From positions 62,001 through 126,000 of the forward strand of contig NZ_JASITE010000015.1 of the NCBI RefSeq assembly GCF_030767025.1: DNA of 64,000 nt. Direction: 5' to 3'. The notes beneath the pieces were generated by a model. The model had not been told where the DNA came from, made no database searches, and was given only the letters and a program-made list of their open reading frames with translations. Positions 49,484-57,755 of the stretch are shown here, piece after piece. The position numbers and the translations under genes were made by a program. This DNA comes from Nocardia sp. CC227C (GTDB taxonomy: Bacteria; Actinomycetota; Actinomycetes; Mycobacteriales; Mycobacteriaceae). Positions within the stretch are counted from its first letter, which is position 1; the number at the start of each line of letters is the position of its first letter.

Positions 49484-51349
49484 ATGCCGATTGCTTCAGA
49501 CTCGGACGCCGGACCGGTGCCCGGGTATGCCGCCTGGCGCAAGGGTGTCGCCGGCGTGCTGGCCAAGGCCCGCAGGGTGGAGGTCTCGGAACTGCCGGAC
49601 GAGCCGGAGAAGCTGCTCGCGGTCACCACGTACGACGGTCTGACCGTCAATCCCCTCTACACGCGCCGCGACGAACTGCCCGAGCAGCCGTTGCCGGGCG
49701 AATTCCCCTTCGTTCGCGGCGGTGACGGCACCCGCGATGTGCATCGCGGCTGGTACGTCGGCGCCCGTTTCGGCGGTACCGACGCGGCCGAGACCAATCG
49801 CGAGGTCCTCTTCGGACTGGAGAACGGCGTCAGCGCCGTCTGGCTCCGCGTGGGCGACGGCGGCGTGCCCGTGGCACAGCTGCCCGCCGCGCTGTCGGGC
49901 CTGCTGTTCGAACTGGCCCCGCTCACCCTGGACGCCGGTCCCGCGCTGGCCGAGGCCGCGCAGCAGGTCTACGCCGCGCTCGACGCCTACCGGGTCGACG
50001 AGCGTGCGGACATCCGGATCCAGCTGGGCGCGACGCCGCTGACGAGCCTGTTCGCCGGAACCCCCGCCATCGATCTGGACGGCGCGATCACACTCGCGCG
50101 GGCGGCGGTGGCGCGCCCCGAGAGCGTGCGTGCGATCACGGTGTGCGGCCTGGCCTTCCATGAAGCCGGAGCCTCCGACGCGGAGGAGATCGGTGCGGCG
50201 GTGGCGGCGGGCCTGGAGTATCTGCGCGCTCTCACCCACGCCGGTGCCGATATCGCGGATGCGCTGCGCCAGCTCGAATTCCGCTTCGCCGCGACCGACG
50301 ACCAGTTCGCCACCATCGCCAAATTCCGTGCCGCCCGGCGGCTCTGGGCCCGGGTCGCCGAGGTGTGCGGCGCGCCCGCCTTCGGTAACGCCCCGCAGCA
50401 GGCGGTGACCTCACCGGCCATGATGACCCAGCGCGACCCGTGGGTGAATATGCTGCGCACCACCCTCGCCGCCTTCGGCGCGGGCGTCGGCGGCGCGGAT
50501 ATCGTCACCGTGCTGCCCTTCGACCACGCACTGCCCGCCGGGGAACTCGAGGTGTCCAAGGCCTTCTCGGAGCGCATGGCCCGCAACACGCAACTGCTGT
50601 TGCTGGAGGAATCGCATCTGGGCCACGTCCAGGACCCGGGTGCGGGCTCCTGGTACGTCGAAGCGCTCACCGCCGAACTGGCCGCCAAGGCATGGGATTT
50701 CATGCGGGAGTTGGAGGCGGCGGGCGGTTACCTGGCCGCCCTGGAATCCGGGTTGCTGGCCCGGCGCGTCGGCGAGACCAAGGCGCGCCGCGATACCGAT
50801 GTGGCGCACCGCAAGTCGGCCGTCACCGGCGTGAACGAGTTCCCGAACCTGGCCGAGCAGCCGCTGTCCGAGGCGGCCCGCGCCATGACCTCGCGGACGA
50901 GCTACGGCGCGGCGTTCGAGGCGCTGCGCAACCGCTCCGACGCCTACCTGGCCGCGCACGGGGCGCGGCCGCGGGCCCTGCTGGTGCCGCTGGGGCCGGT
51001 GGCGGAGCACAATGTGCGGGTCACCTTCACCGCCAATCTGCTCGCCTCGGGCGGTATCGAAACGATCAATCCGGGTGCCCTCGCCGTCGACGGCATCGGG
51101 ACCGCGGTCGCGGAATCCGGTGTCGCCCTCGCGGTGCTGTGCGGTTCGGACAACCGCTACGGCGCGGAGGCCGGGGCGGCGGTGGACGCGCTGCGCGCGG
51201 CCGGTGTGACCACGGTGCTGCTGGCCGGGCCGGAGAAAGCGGTGGCCGACACCTCCGGCGCACAGCGGCCGGATGGATTCCTGACGGCGCGGATGGACGC
51301 GGTGACGGCACTGTCCGGCCTGCTGGAGAAGCTGGGAGCCCCGGCATGA
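49484..51349 (+). CDS. mutA: Methylmalonyl-CoA mutase small subunit MutA
   Basis: This 621-aa beta subunit of the heterodimeric B12-dependent mutase is catalytically inactive but needed for assembly. It aligns with the TIM-barrel half of the large subunit (RNTQLLLLEESHLGHVQDPG, GAGSWYVEALT) and has a degenerate C-terminal B12-like domain without the DxHxxG motif. ATG at 49484 with GAGAAGGA upstream. Its stop overlaps the first mini-ORF start (ATGA at 51346-51349) instead of mutB directly, which is the unusual point of this locus. Confidence 0.95.
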   Translation: MPIASDSDAGPVPGYAAWRKGVAGVLAKARRVEVSELPDEPEKLLAVTTYDGLTVNPLYTRRDELPEQPLPGEFPFVRGGDGTRDVHRGWYVGARFGGTDAAETNREVLFGLENGVSAVWLRVGDGGVPVAQLPAALSGLLFELAPLTLDAGPALAEAAQQVYAALDAYRVDERADIRIQLGATPLTSLFAGTPAIDLDGAITLARAAVARPESVRAITVCGLAFHEAGASDAEEIGAAVAAGLEYLRALTHAGADIADALRQLEFRFAATDDQFATIAKFRAARRLWARVAEVCGAPAFGNAPQQAVTSPAMMTQRDPWVNMLRTTLAAFGAGVGGADIVTVLPFDHALPAGELEVSKAFSERMARNTQLLLLEESHLGHVQDPGAGSWYVEALTAELAAKAWDFMRELEAAGGYLAALESGLLARRVGETKARRDTDVAHRKSAVTGVNEFPNLAEQPLSEAARAMTSRTSYGAAFEALRNRSDAYLAAHGARPRALLVPLGPVAEHNVRVTFTANLLASGGIETINPGALAVDGIGTAVAESGVALAVLCGSDNRYGAEAGAAVDALRAAGVTTVLLAGPEKAVADTSGAQRPDGFLTARMDAVTALSGLLEKLGAPA

Positions 51350-51423
51350 GCGGTCAGGCGCGGAGGAGGCAGCGCAGCGTAACCACGCAGCGCCCCGCTC
51401 AGGCCAGAAAGGACACGGCATGA
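51346..51423 (+). CDS. Mini-ORF 1 (25 aa) between mutA and mutB
   Basis: This 25-codon frame starts MSGQARRRQRSVTT and ends in KDTA. Its ATG overlaps the mutA stop and its TGA overlaps the ATG of mini-ORF 2, both as ATGA. AGAAAGGAC near its end acts as a potential SD for the next start. The peptide is strongly basic and matches nothing I know. It may be translated as a coupling relay, or be a by-product of an RNA element. Confidence 0.45.
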   Translation: MSGQARRRQRSVTTQRPAQARKDTA

Positions 51424-51493
51424 GCGGTCAGGCGCGGAGGAGGCAGCGCAGCGTAACCACGCAGCGCCCCGCTCAGGCCAGAAAGGACACAGC
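51346..51493 (+). repeat. Two 74-bp tandem units between mutA and mutB
   Basis: Units 51346-51419 and 51420-51493 differ by a single base (G/A in GGACACGGC versus GGACACAGC). 74 equals 25 codons minus one base, exactly the period that keeps a 4-nt ATGA overlap at each joint. Each unit can also fold: TGAGCGG pairs with CCGCTCA, GCGC with GCGC, and CGCAGCGT-AACC-ACGCAGCG forms the tip. The SD sequence is left single-stranded at the 3' end. Confidence 0.95.
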
Positions 51494-51497
51494 ATGA
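51420..51497 (+). CDS. Mini-ORF 2 (25 aa) overlapping the mutB start
   Basis: This copy encodes the same 25-aa peptide as mini-ORF 1 (the one base change, ACG to ACA, is silent). Its ATG lies in the stop of mini-ORF 1 and its TGA (51495-51497) overlaps the mutB ATG at 51494. With mini-ORF 1 it forms an unbroken chain of stop-start overlaps from mutA to mutB. The silent change between otherwise identical copies shows the duplication is recent. Confidence 0.45.
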   Translation: MSGQARRRQRSVTTQRPAQARKDTA

Positions 51498-53746
51498 GCG
51501 ACATCAAGCATCTGATCGGCAATTTCGCCGATGTTCCCCTCGATGCGCCTTCCGACGCGGCCGTGACCGGCGAGCAGGTGCGCGACTTCGTGCGGGCCGC
51601 GGCGACCGCCAATCGGTACGCGCCCGAACAGCTCATCTGGGCCACCCCCGAAGGGATCGACGTACCACCGGTTTTCACCCGGGCCGAACGGGACGCCGTG
51701 GTGGCGGCGGGTTATCCGCTCGACAGCGTGCCCGGCGTCGCGCCGTTCGTGCGCGGTCCCTACCCGACCATGTACGTGAATCAGCCGTGGACCATCCGCC
51801 AGTACGCGGGCTTCTCCACCGCCGCCGATTCCAATGCCTTCTACCGCCGCAACCTGGCCGCCGGCCAGAAGGGCCTCTCGGTGGCTTTCGACCTGGCCAC
51901 CCACCGCGGTTACGACTCCGACCACCCGCGCGTGACCGGTGACGTGGGCATGGCGGGCGTCGCCATCGACTCCATTCTGGACATGCGGGAGCTGTTCGAT
52001 CACATTCCGCTGGACCAGGTCTCGGTCTCCATGACCATGAACGGCGCGGTGCTGCCGATTCTGGCGCTGTACGTGGTGGCCGCCGAGGAGCAGGGCGTCA
52101 AGCCCGAACAGCTGGCCGGAACCATTCAGAACGACATTCTGAAGGAGTTCATGGTCCGCAACACCTACATCTATCCGCCCAAGCCCTCCATGCGGATCAT
52201 CTCCGATATCTTCGCCTACACCTCGGCGAAGATGCCGAAGTTCAACTCCATCTCCATCTCCGGCTACCACATCCAGGAAGCCGGTGCGACGGCCGATCTG
52301 GAACTGGCCTACACCCTCGCCGACGGTGTGGAATACATCAAGGCGGGTATCGACGCGGGTATGGAGGTGGACAAGTTCGCCCCGCGCCTGTCGTTCTTCT
52401 GGGCCATCGGCATGAACTTCTTCATGGAGGTCGCCAAACTCCGGGCGGGCCGCCTGCTCTGGAGCGAGCTGGTCGCGAAGTTCGAGCCGAAGAATTCGAA
52501 ATCCCTTGCGCTGCGCACCCACTCGCAGACCTCGGGCTGGTCGCTCACCGCGCAGGACGTGTTCAACAATGTGGCCCGCACCTGCGTGGAGGCCATGGCC
52601 GCCACCCAGGGCCACACCCAGTCGCTGCACACCAACGCCCTCGACGAGGCACTGGCGCTGCCCACCGACTTCTCCGCCCGCATCGCGCGCAACACCCAGC
52701 TGCTGATCCAGCAGGAATCGAATACGACGCGGCCCGCCGACCCGTGGGGCGGTTCGTACTACGTGGAGTGGCTCACCCATCAGCTGGCCGAGCGCGCCCG
52801 CGCCCACATCGCCGAGATCGAGGCGCACGGCGGTATGGCACAGGCGATTTCGGAGGGCATCCCGAAGCTGCGTATCGAAGAGGCCGCCGCCCGCACCCAG
52901 GCCCGCATCGATACCGGGCAGCAGCCGGTGATCGGCGTCAACAAGTACCAGGTCGAGGAGGACACCCCGATCGAGGTGCTCAAGGTCGAGAACTCGCGGG
53001 TGCGCGCCGAACAGAACGCCAAACTCCAGAAGCTGCGCGCCGAACGCGACTCCGGCGAGGTGGAGCGCGCGCTGGCCGAACTGACCCGGGCGGCGGCGTC
53101 CTCCGAGGGCGGTATGGAGAACAACCTGCTCGCCCTGGCCATCGACGCCGCGCGCGCCAAGGCCACCGTCGGTGAGATCTCCGACGCGCTGGAGAAAGTC
53201 TACGGCCGCCACCAGGCCGAGATCCGCACCCTGTCGGGCGTCTACCGGGAAGAGGCGGGCAAGGTGACCAATATCAGCAAGGCCATCGCACTGGTGGAGG
53301 AATTCGCCGAGGCCGAGGGCCGCCGTCCCCGCATCCTGGTCGCCAAGATGGGCCAGGACGGCCACGACCGCGGGCAGAAGGTGATCGCCACCGCCTTCGC
53401 CGACCTCGGCATGGACGTCGATGTGGGCCCGCTGTTCCAGACCCCGGAGGAGGTGGCCCGGCAGGCGGCGGACAACGACGTGCACATCGTCGGCGTCTCC
53501 TCGCTGGCCGCCGGTCACCTCACGCTGGTGCCCGCGCTGCGGCAGGCGCTGGCCGAGGTGGGCCGCCCCGACATCATGGTCATCGTGGGCGGCGTCATCC
53601 CGCCCGGCGACTTCGACGAACTCTACGAGGCCGGTGCCGCCGCGATCTTCCCGCCGGGCACCGTCATCGCCGAGGCCGCCATCGATCTGATCAAGAAGCT
53701 GGGCGCGTCGCTCGGCCACGAGATCGGCACCGGCGCGGCCGAATGA
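51494..53746 (+). CDS. mutB: Methylmalonyl-CoA mutase large subunit MutB
   Basis: This 750-aa catalytic alpha subunit interconverts (R)-methylmalonyl-CoA and succinyl-CoA with adenosylcobalamin. It has an N-terminal TIM barrel (RGPYPTMYVNQPWTIRQYAG; SNAFYRRNL; HRGYDSDHPRVTGDVGMAG) and a C-terminal B12 domain with the ligand H624 in GQDGHDRGQKV (DxHxxG). SVSMTMNGAVLPI is also typical. Its ATG is shared with the stop of mini-ORF 2 and AGAAAGGAC lies upstream. It works with propionyl-CoA carboxylase and epimerase encoded elsewhere. Confidence 0.97.
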   Translation: MSDIKHLIGNFADVPLDAPSDAAVTGEQVRDFVRAAATANRYAPEQLIWATPEGIDVPPVFTRAERDAVVAAGYPLDSVPGVAPFVRGPYPTMYVNQPWTIRQYAGFSTAADSNAFYRRNLAAGQKGLSVAFDLATHRGYDSDHPRVTGDVGMAGVAIDSILDMRELFDHIPLDQVSVSMTMNGAVLPILALYVVAAEEQGVKPEQLAGTIQNDILKEFMVRNTYIYPPKPSMRIISDIFAYTSAKMPKFNSISISGYHIQEAGATADLELAYTLADGVEYIKAGIDAGMEVDKFAPRLSFFWAIGMNFFMEVAKLRAGRLLWSELVAKFEPKNSKSLALRTHSQTSGWSLTAQDVFNNVARTCVEAMAATQGHTQSLHTNALDEALALPTDFSARIARNTQLLIQQESNTTRPADPWGGSYYVEWLTHQLAERARAHIAEIEAHGGMAQAISEGIPKLRIEEAAARTQARIDTGQQPVIGVNKYQVEEDTPIEVLKVENSRVRAEQNAKLQKLRAERDSGEVERALAELTRAAASSEGGMENNLLALAIDAARAKATVGEISDALEKVYGRHQAEIRTLSGVYREEAGKVTNISKAIALVEEFAEAEGRRPRILVAKMGQDGHDRGQKVIATAFADLGMDVDVGPLFQTPEEVARQAADNDVHIVGVSSLAAGHLTLVPALRQALAEVGRPDIMVIVGGVIPPGDFDELYEAGAAAIFPPGTVIAEAAIDLIKKLGASLGHEIGTGAAE

Positions 53747-54849
53747 GCGACGCCGCACACACGAACGAGGGTGGGGCCGAGCGTCCTCGGCTCGGCACCA
53801 CGGCGGGAGTGGGTCCGCGCGGTGCCGCGCCGGGGGTGGCCGGGGCGGCACGCCGGGTCATCGATGTCGACGAGCTGGCGGCCCGGGTGCGCGCCGGTGA
53901 GCGCGCGGCGCTGGCCCGGGCCATCACGCTGGTCGAGTCCACCCGGGCCGACCACCGGGAGCTGGCGCAGCGACTGCTGCTGCGGCTCACCCCCGACGGC
54001 GACGCGGTGGTGTCGAACCGGGTCGGCATCACCGGTGTGCCGGGGGTCGGCAAGTCCACCTTCATCGATGCGCTGGGCATCCACCTGATCGGTCAGGGGC
54101 ATCGGGTGGCGGTGCTGGCGGTCGACCCGTCCTCCACCCGCACCGGCGGCTCCATCCTCGGTGACAAGACCCGGATGGGCCGACTGGCGGTGGAGCGCGA
54201 CGCCTACATCCGCCCCTCACCCACCGCGGGCACGCTGGGCGGGGTGGCCAAGGCGACCCGCGAGACCATCGTGCTGCTGGAGGCGGCGGGCTACGACGTG
54301 ATCCTGGTGGAGACCGTCGGCGTCGGCCAATCCGAGGTCACCGTCGCCAATATGGTCGACGTGTTCTGCTTCCTGACCCTGGCTCGTACCGGAGATCAGT
54401 TGCAGGGCATCAAGAAGGGCGTGCTCGAACTCGCCGATCTGGTCGCGGTGAACAAGGCCGACGGCAAACACGAGGTGGAGGCCAAGACCGCCGCGCGCGA
54501 ACTGAGCGGCGCCATGCGGCTCATCCATCCGCGCGAATCCCTGTGGCATCCACCCGTCATCACCATGAGTGGCCTCGAGGGCAACGGGCTCGACACGTTC
54601 TGGAACACCGTGCTCGAGCACCGTCGCGTGCTCACCGAGGCGGGGGAGTTCGCCGAGAAACGGCGTCGCCAGCAGGTCGACTGGACCTGGAATATGGTGC
54701 ACGACCAACTGCTGCGCCGCCTGACCGACAATCCGGCGGTGCGCGCCATCCGGGTGCAAGTGGAAAAGCAGGTCCGTGACGGGTCGCTCACCCCGGCCCT
54801 GGCCGCCGAGGAGATCCTGAACGCGTTCGACGGGCGGTCGGGCGGGTAG
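53743..54849 (+). CDS. meaB: MeaB-type GTPase chaperone of methylmalonyl-CoA mutase
   Basis: This 368-aa G3E-family GTPase gates cofactor loading and protects the mutase from inactivation. The P-loop is GITGVPGVGKSTF, followed by DPSSTRTGGSILGDKTRM, the switch ETVGVGQSE and the base-recognition VNKADGK. The N-terminal ~40 residues are a disordered Gly/Pro-rich extension. The start overlaps the mutB stop in ATGA. In M. tuberculosis a MazEF pair lies between mutB and meaB; here the two are directly joined. Confidence 0.95.
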   Translation: MSDAAHTNEGGAERPRLGTTAGVGPRGAAPGVAGAARRVIDVDELAARVRAGERAALARAITLVESTRADHRELAQRLLLRLTPDGDAVVSNRVGITGVPGVGKSTFIDALGIHLIGQGHRVAVLAVDPSSTRTGGSILGDKTRMGRLAVERDAYIRPSPTAGTLGGVAKATRETIVLLEAAGYDVILVETVGVGQSEVTVANMVDVFCFLTLARTGDQLQGIKKGVLELADLVAVNKADGKHEVEAKTAARELSGAMRLIHPRESLWHPPVITMSGLEGNGLDTFWNTVLEHRRVLTEAGEFAEKRRRQQVDWTWNMVHDQLLRRLTDNPAVRAIRVQVEKQVRDGSLTPALAAEEILNAFDGRSGG

Positions 54850-54852
54850 CCG

Positions 54853-54870
54853 GAATTCGCCGCCGAATTC
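54853..54870. terminator. Small hairpin between meaB and the convergent PNPOx gene
   Basis: GAATTCG-CCGC-CGAATTC is a perfect 7-4-7 inverted repeat, starting 4 bp after the meaB stop and touching the PNPOx stop codon. Confidence 0.5.
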
Positions 54871-55312
54871 ACCGTTCCTCGATCGGCCGGACGTCCTGCG
54901 GAAGTAGTGCGGCGGGAACGTATTCGACGCCGGTGACGAAATCGGGCCGGATGCGGATGATGCGACGGCGGGGACCCGGCAGGGTGGTGGGCAGCAGGCG
55001 GCGGTAGCGGGCGAGGTCGCCGGAATCGGTGACCTCCTCGGCCGTGCCGGTGACGATCACGCACCAGCCGTACTGGGTGTCCTGGTCGATGGTGTCCGCC
55101 TCGTAGGCCACTACCTGCCGGTGTGCGCTGAGGGTGGTGCCCGGATTGGCGTGGATGACGATCATGCCGCCGTCCACGACGTGGTTGACCGGCCGGATGG
55201 TGGGCAGTGCGTACCGGGAGAAGACCACCCGGCCGAAGCGGATACCGCTCAACAGTCGCAGCGAATCCGATGTGGACAGTTCCCGCGGCTGGAGTTCCTC
55301 GTGCACGGCCAT
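54869..55312 (-). CDS. Pyridoxamine 5'-phosphate oxidase-like flavin-binding protein 1
   Basis: This 147-aa split-barrel protein is of the PNPOx-like group found repeatedly in DosR regulons. Key stretches are RFGRVVFSRYALPTIRPVNH, HRQVVAYEADTID and GWCVIVTGTAEEVTD, near-identical in layout to the paralogue at 59.6 kb. The ATG at 55312 gives the same N-terminal length as that paralogue; an earlier ATG at 55351 is possible. It probably binds FMN/F420 or haem and works in hypoxic redox metabolism. No strong DosR box is seen upstream. Confidence 0.82.
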   Translation of the reverse strand: MAVHEELQPRELSTSDSLRLLSGIRFGRVVFSRYALPTIRPVNHVVDGGMIVIHANPGTTLSAHRQVVAYEADTIDQDTQYGWCVIVTGTAEEVTDSGDLARYRRLLPTTLPGPRRRIIRIRPDFVTGVEYVPAALLPQDVRPIEER

Positions 55313-55559
55313 ACCCCACAAACTCTGTCGGCCATCGAACTGCGAACGCATTCTTGCTGGGACACGAAGTATTCCATGTTTGCCGCCGACTGTGGCGTAT
55401 CCGATTCGGAAATAGGGCAAGCGCATGATCGCATTGCGCGCGAAAGAAATTACGTTTCGAGATGCCGTCTGTCCGAGACGGTGACAGCGTACGATACTCG
55501 TGACGTTTCCCGAGTCCCGTGGCGCGGCTGGGGGATCCGCACACGACTCAGGAGCCGAG

Positions 55560-55883
55560 ATGGCCGATGCCGCGCTCCCGATCCCGCCGCCACTGTCCGG
55601 GGAGTTCGATCCGGCGCTGCTGGCCGACGGGCAGGCCGCCTACGCGGACGCCAGCGACCGACTCGTCCGGCGGATGTTCGGTATCGGACTGCGCCTGCAC
55701 GCGGTGCGCTCCGAGCTGGACGGTCCCGACGGCGTCGCCCCGGGGCTGGTCGCGGCCCGCCGGGTCGTGACCGAGGTGCTCGACGAACTCGATGTCGTGA
55801 TCCGGGAGGCCGGTCTGGCCGTGGTCGACCTGTCCCGCGAGCACACCACCCCGGCCGATGAGCCGGGGCGGGATCGGCGCTGA
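55560..55883 (+). CDS. Orphan degenerate histidine-kinase dimerisation-like protein
   Basis: This 107-aa protein aligns by eye with the HisKA_3 dimerisation region of DevS/DosT-type kinases: SDRLVRRMFGIGLRLHAVR corresponds to the HDxVIQRLFAxGLxLQ block and TEVLDELDVVIREAGLAVVD to the second helix. The phospho-accepting His is replaced by Ser32, and no ATPase or sensor domain is present. It may form a coiled four-helix dimer or mix with a real kinase. The ATG at 55560 has CAGGAG upstream; the frame is open to 55500. It is located inside the dormancy-type island. Confidence 0.65.
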   Translation: MADAALPIPPPLSGEFDPALLADGQAAYADASDRLVRRMFGIGLRLHAVRSELDGPDGVAPGLVAARRVVTEVLDELDVVIREAGLAVVDLSREHTTPADEPGRDRR

Positions 55884-55967
55884 GCCCGTCGAGTGGCGCG
55901 CAGGCGCGAGAACATGTCGCGCGCACGCGGCACGGGCGGGCGCGCCGCGCGGTACTGTCGGACCCTG

Positions 55968-57686
55968 ATGATCAACGGTCCGGTGCGTTTCCTTCCGGGG
56001 CTCGAGCAGTTCCGCGGATACGAGCGCGCCTGGCTGCGCCCCGACGTGGTGGCCGGGGTGACCGTGGCCGCCTATTTGGTTCCGCAGGTCATGGCGTACG
56101 CGACGGTGGCCGGTCTGCCGCCGGTGACCGGACTGTGGGCGATACTCGGGCCGCTGGCCGTCTACGTCTTCCTCGGCACCTCCCGACAGCTGTCGGTGGG
56201 GCCGGAGTCCACCACCGCCCTGCTCACGGCCGTGGCGCTGGCCCCGCTGGCGGCGGGAGATCCGGGTCGGTACGCGGCGCTGGCGGCGATGCTGGCGCTG
56301 CTGGTGGGCGTGATCAGCGTCGCGGGTTCGCTGGCGCGGTTCGGGGTGCTCGCCGACCTGCTGTCCAAACCGGTGCTGGTGGGCTACCTCGCGGGCACGG
56401 CGGGCATCATGATCGCGAGCCAGCTGGGCACGGTGACGGGGGTGCGGGTCGACGGGGAGACGATTCCGAGCCAGCTGCGCTCCTTCCTCGCGAACCTCTC
56501 CGACGTGCATTGGCCGACAACGATTCTGGCCACCGTGGTGCTGTCGGCGCTGCTGCTGCTCGGCCGCTGGGCGCCGCGTGCGCCCGGACCGCTGCTGGCG
56601 GTGCTGACGGCATCGATGGTGGTGGCCGTGTTCTCCCTGGGCGAGCACGGCATCGGTGTGGTGGGCGCGATCCCGCCCGGCGTTCCGGTGCCCGGCGTGG
56701 CCGGGGTGGCGGCCGCCGACATCACCCAGCTGGTGCTGCCCGCCATCGGCATCGCCCTGGTGGGCTTCTCCGACAATGCCCTCACCGCACGGGCTTTCGC
56801 CAGCCGGCACGGTCAGCGTGTCGACGCCAACCGGGAACTCGGGGCGATGGGGGCGACCAATCTGGCCTCCGGGGTGATGCACGGCTTTCCGGTCAGCTGT
56901 AGCGCGTCGCGCACCACCATCGCCGATCTCGGGGGCGCGCGGACCCAGGCGTACTCGCTGGTGGCCCTGGTCGCGGTGCTGATCGTGCTGTTCGGCGCGC
57001 GCGGGATTCTGGCCGAGTTCCCGACCGCCGCGCTCGGCGCGCTCGTGGTGTTCGCCGCGCTGCGCCTGATCGACCTCCCGGAGTTCCGCCGGTTCGCCCG
57101 CTTCCGGCGCAGTGAGCTGGTACTGGCCCTGGGCACCGCCGCCGCGGTGCTGATCTTCGGCGTCCTCTACGGGGTCGGCATCGCCATCGCGCTGTCCATC
57201 CTGGATCTGCTGCGTCGCGTGGCCCGCGCCCACGACGCCATCCTCGGTTTCGTGCCCGGTCTCGCGGGCATGCACGACGTCGACGACTATCCGGCGGCGA
57301 AACCCGTTCCCGGACTGGTGATCTACCGCTACGACGCTCCGCTGTGCTTCGCCAATGCCGAGGACTTCCGGACCCGGGCGCTGGAGTCGGTGGAGCTGCT
57401 GAGCCGGGACATGCCGGTGCGATGGTTCGTGCTGAACGCCGAGGCCAATGTGGAGGTCGACCTCACCGCACTCGACGCGGTCGACCAGTTGCGCGCCGAA
57501 TTGGATTCGCGCGGCATCGTTTTCGCCATGGCACGGGTGAAACAGGATCTGCGCGACGCCCTGGACGCCGCGGGCCTGGTGGATCGGATCGGCGCGGACC
57601 GGCTGTACCCGACCCTGCCGACCGCCGTGGACGCGTTCCGGGCGGCGACCGACGGCAGGGGGCCGGACGGCCCCGGACGCGCATGA
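55968..57686 (+). CDS. SulP-family anion transporter with STAS domain
   Basis: This 572-aa SLC26/SulP protein has a membrane domain of about 12-14 helices opening with WLRPDVVAGVTVAAYLVPQ and VMAYATVAGLPPVTGLWA. A conserved VGPESTTALL segment and a cytoplasmic C-terminal STAS domain (PGLVIYRYDAPLCFANAEDF; VDLTALDAVDQLRAEL) follow. Substrate may be sulfate, bicarbonate or another anion; M. tuberculosis Rv1739c is the comparable protein. The ATG at 55968 is chosen because it precedes the typical N-terminus; upstream residues are low complexity. Position between DosR-regulon-like genes suggests use in dormancy. Confidence 0.9.
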   Translation: MINGPVRFLPGLEQFRGYERAWLRPDVVAGVTVAAYLVPQVMAYATVAGLPPVTGLWAILGPLAVYVFLGTSRQLSVGPESTTALLTAVALAPLAAGDPGRYAALAAMLALLVGVISVAGSLARFGVLADLLSKPVLVGYLAGTAGIMIASQLGTVTGVRVDGETIPSQLRSFLANLSDVHWPTTILATVVLSALLLLGRWAPRAPGPLLAVLTASMVVAVFSLGEHGIGVVGAIPPGVPVPGVAGVAAADITQLVLPAIGIALVGFSDNALTARAFASRHGQRVDANRELGAMGATNLASGVMHGFPVSCSASRTTIADLGGARTQAYSLVALVAVLIVLFGARGILAEFPTAALGALVVFAALRLIDLPEFRRFARFRRSELVLALGTAAAVLIFGVLYGVGIAIALSILDLLRRVARAHDAILGFVPGLAGMHDVDDYPAAKPVPGLVIYRYDAPLCFANAEDFRTRALESVELLSRDMPVRWFVLNAEANVEVDLTALDAVDQLRAELDSRGIVFAMARVKQDLRDALDAAGLVDRIGADRLYPTLPTAVDAFRAATDGRGPDGPGRA

Positions 57687-57755
57687 CCTTGTTCCCTGGG
57701 GCCGCCCGGTGCCGCCGGGGCATGCTGGGGGTAACCACCGACCACGGGAGGAATC

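Noticed and set aside
51473..53851. Long minus-strand open frame opposite mutB
   Set aside because: mutB is certain on the plus strand; the antisense frame has no start context or recognisable domain.
57680..57702. Second DosR box before the USP gene
   Set aside because: AGGGAACAAGGTCAT on the minus strand keeps only 9 of 14 core positions, too few to separate from chance by eye.
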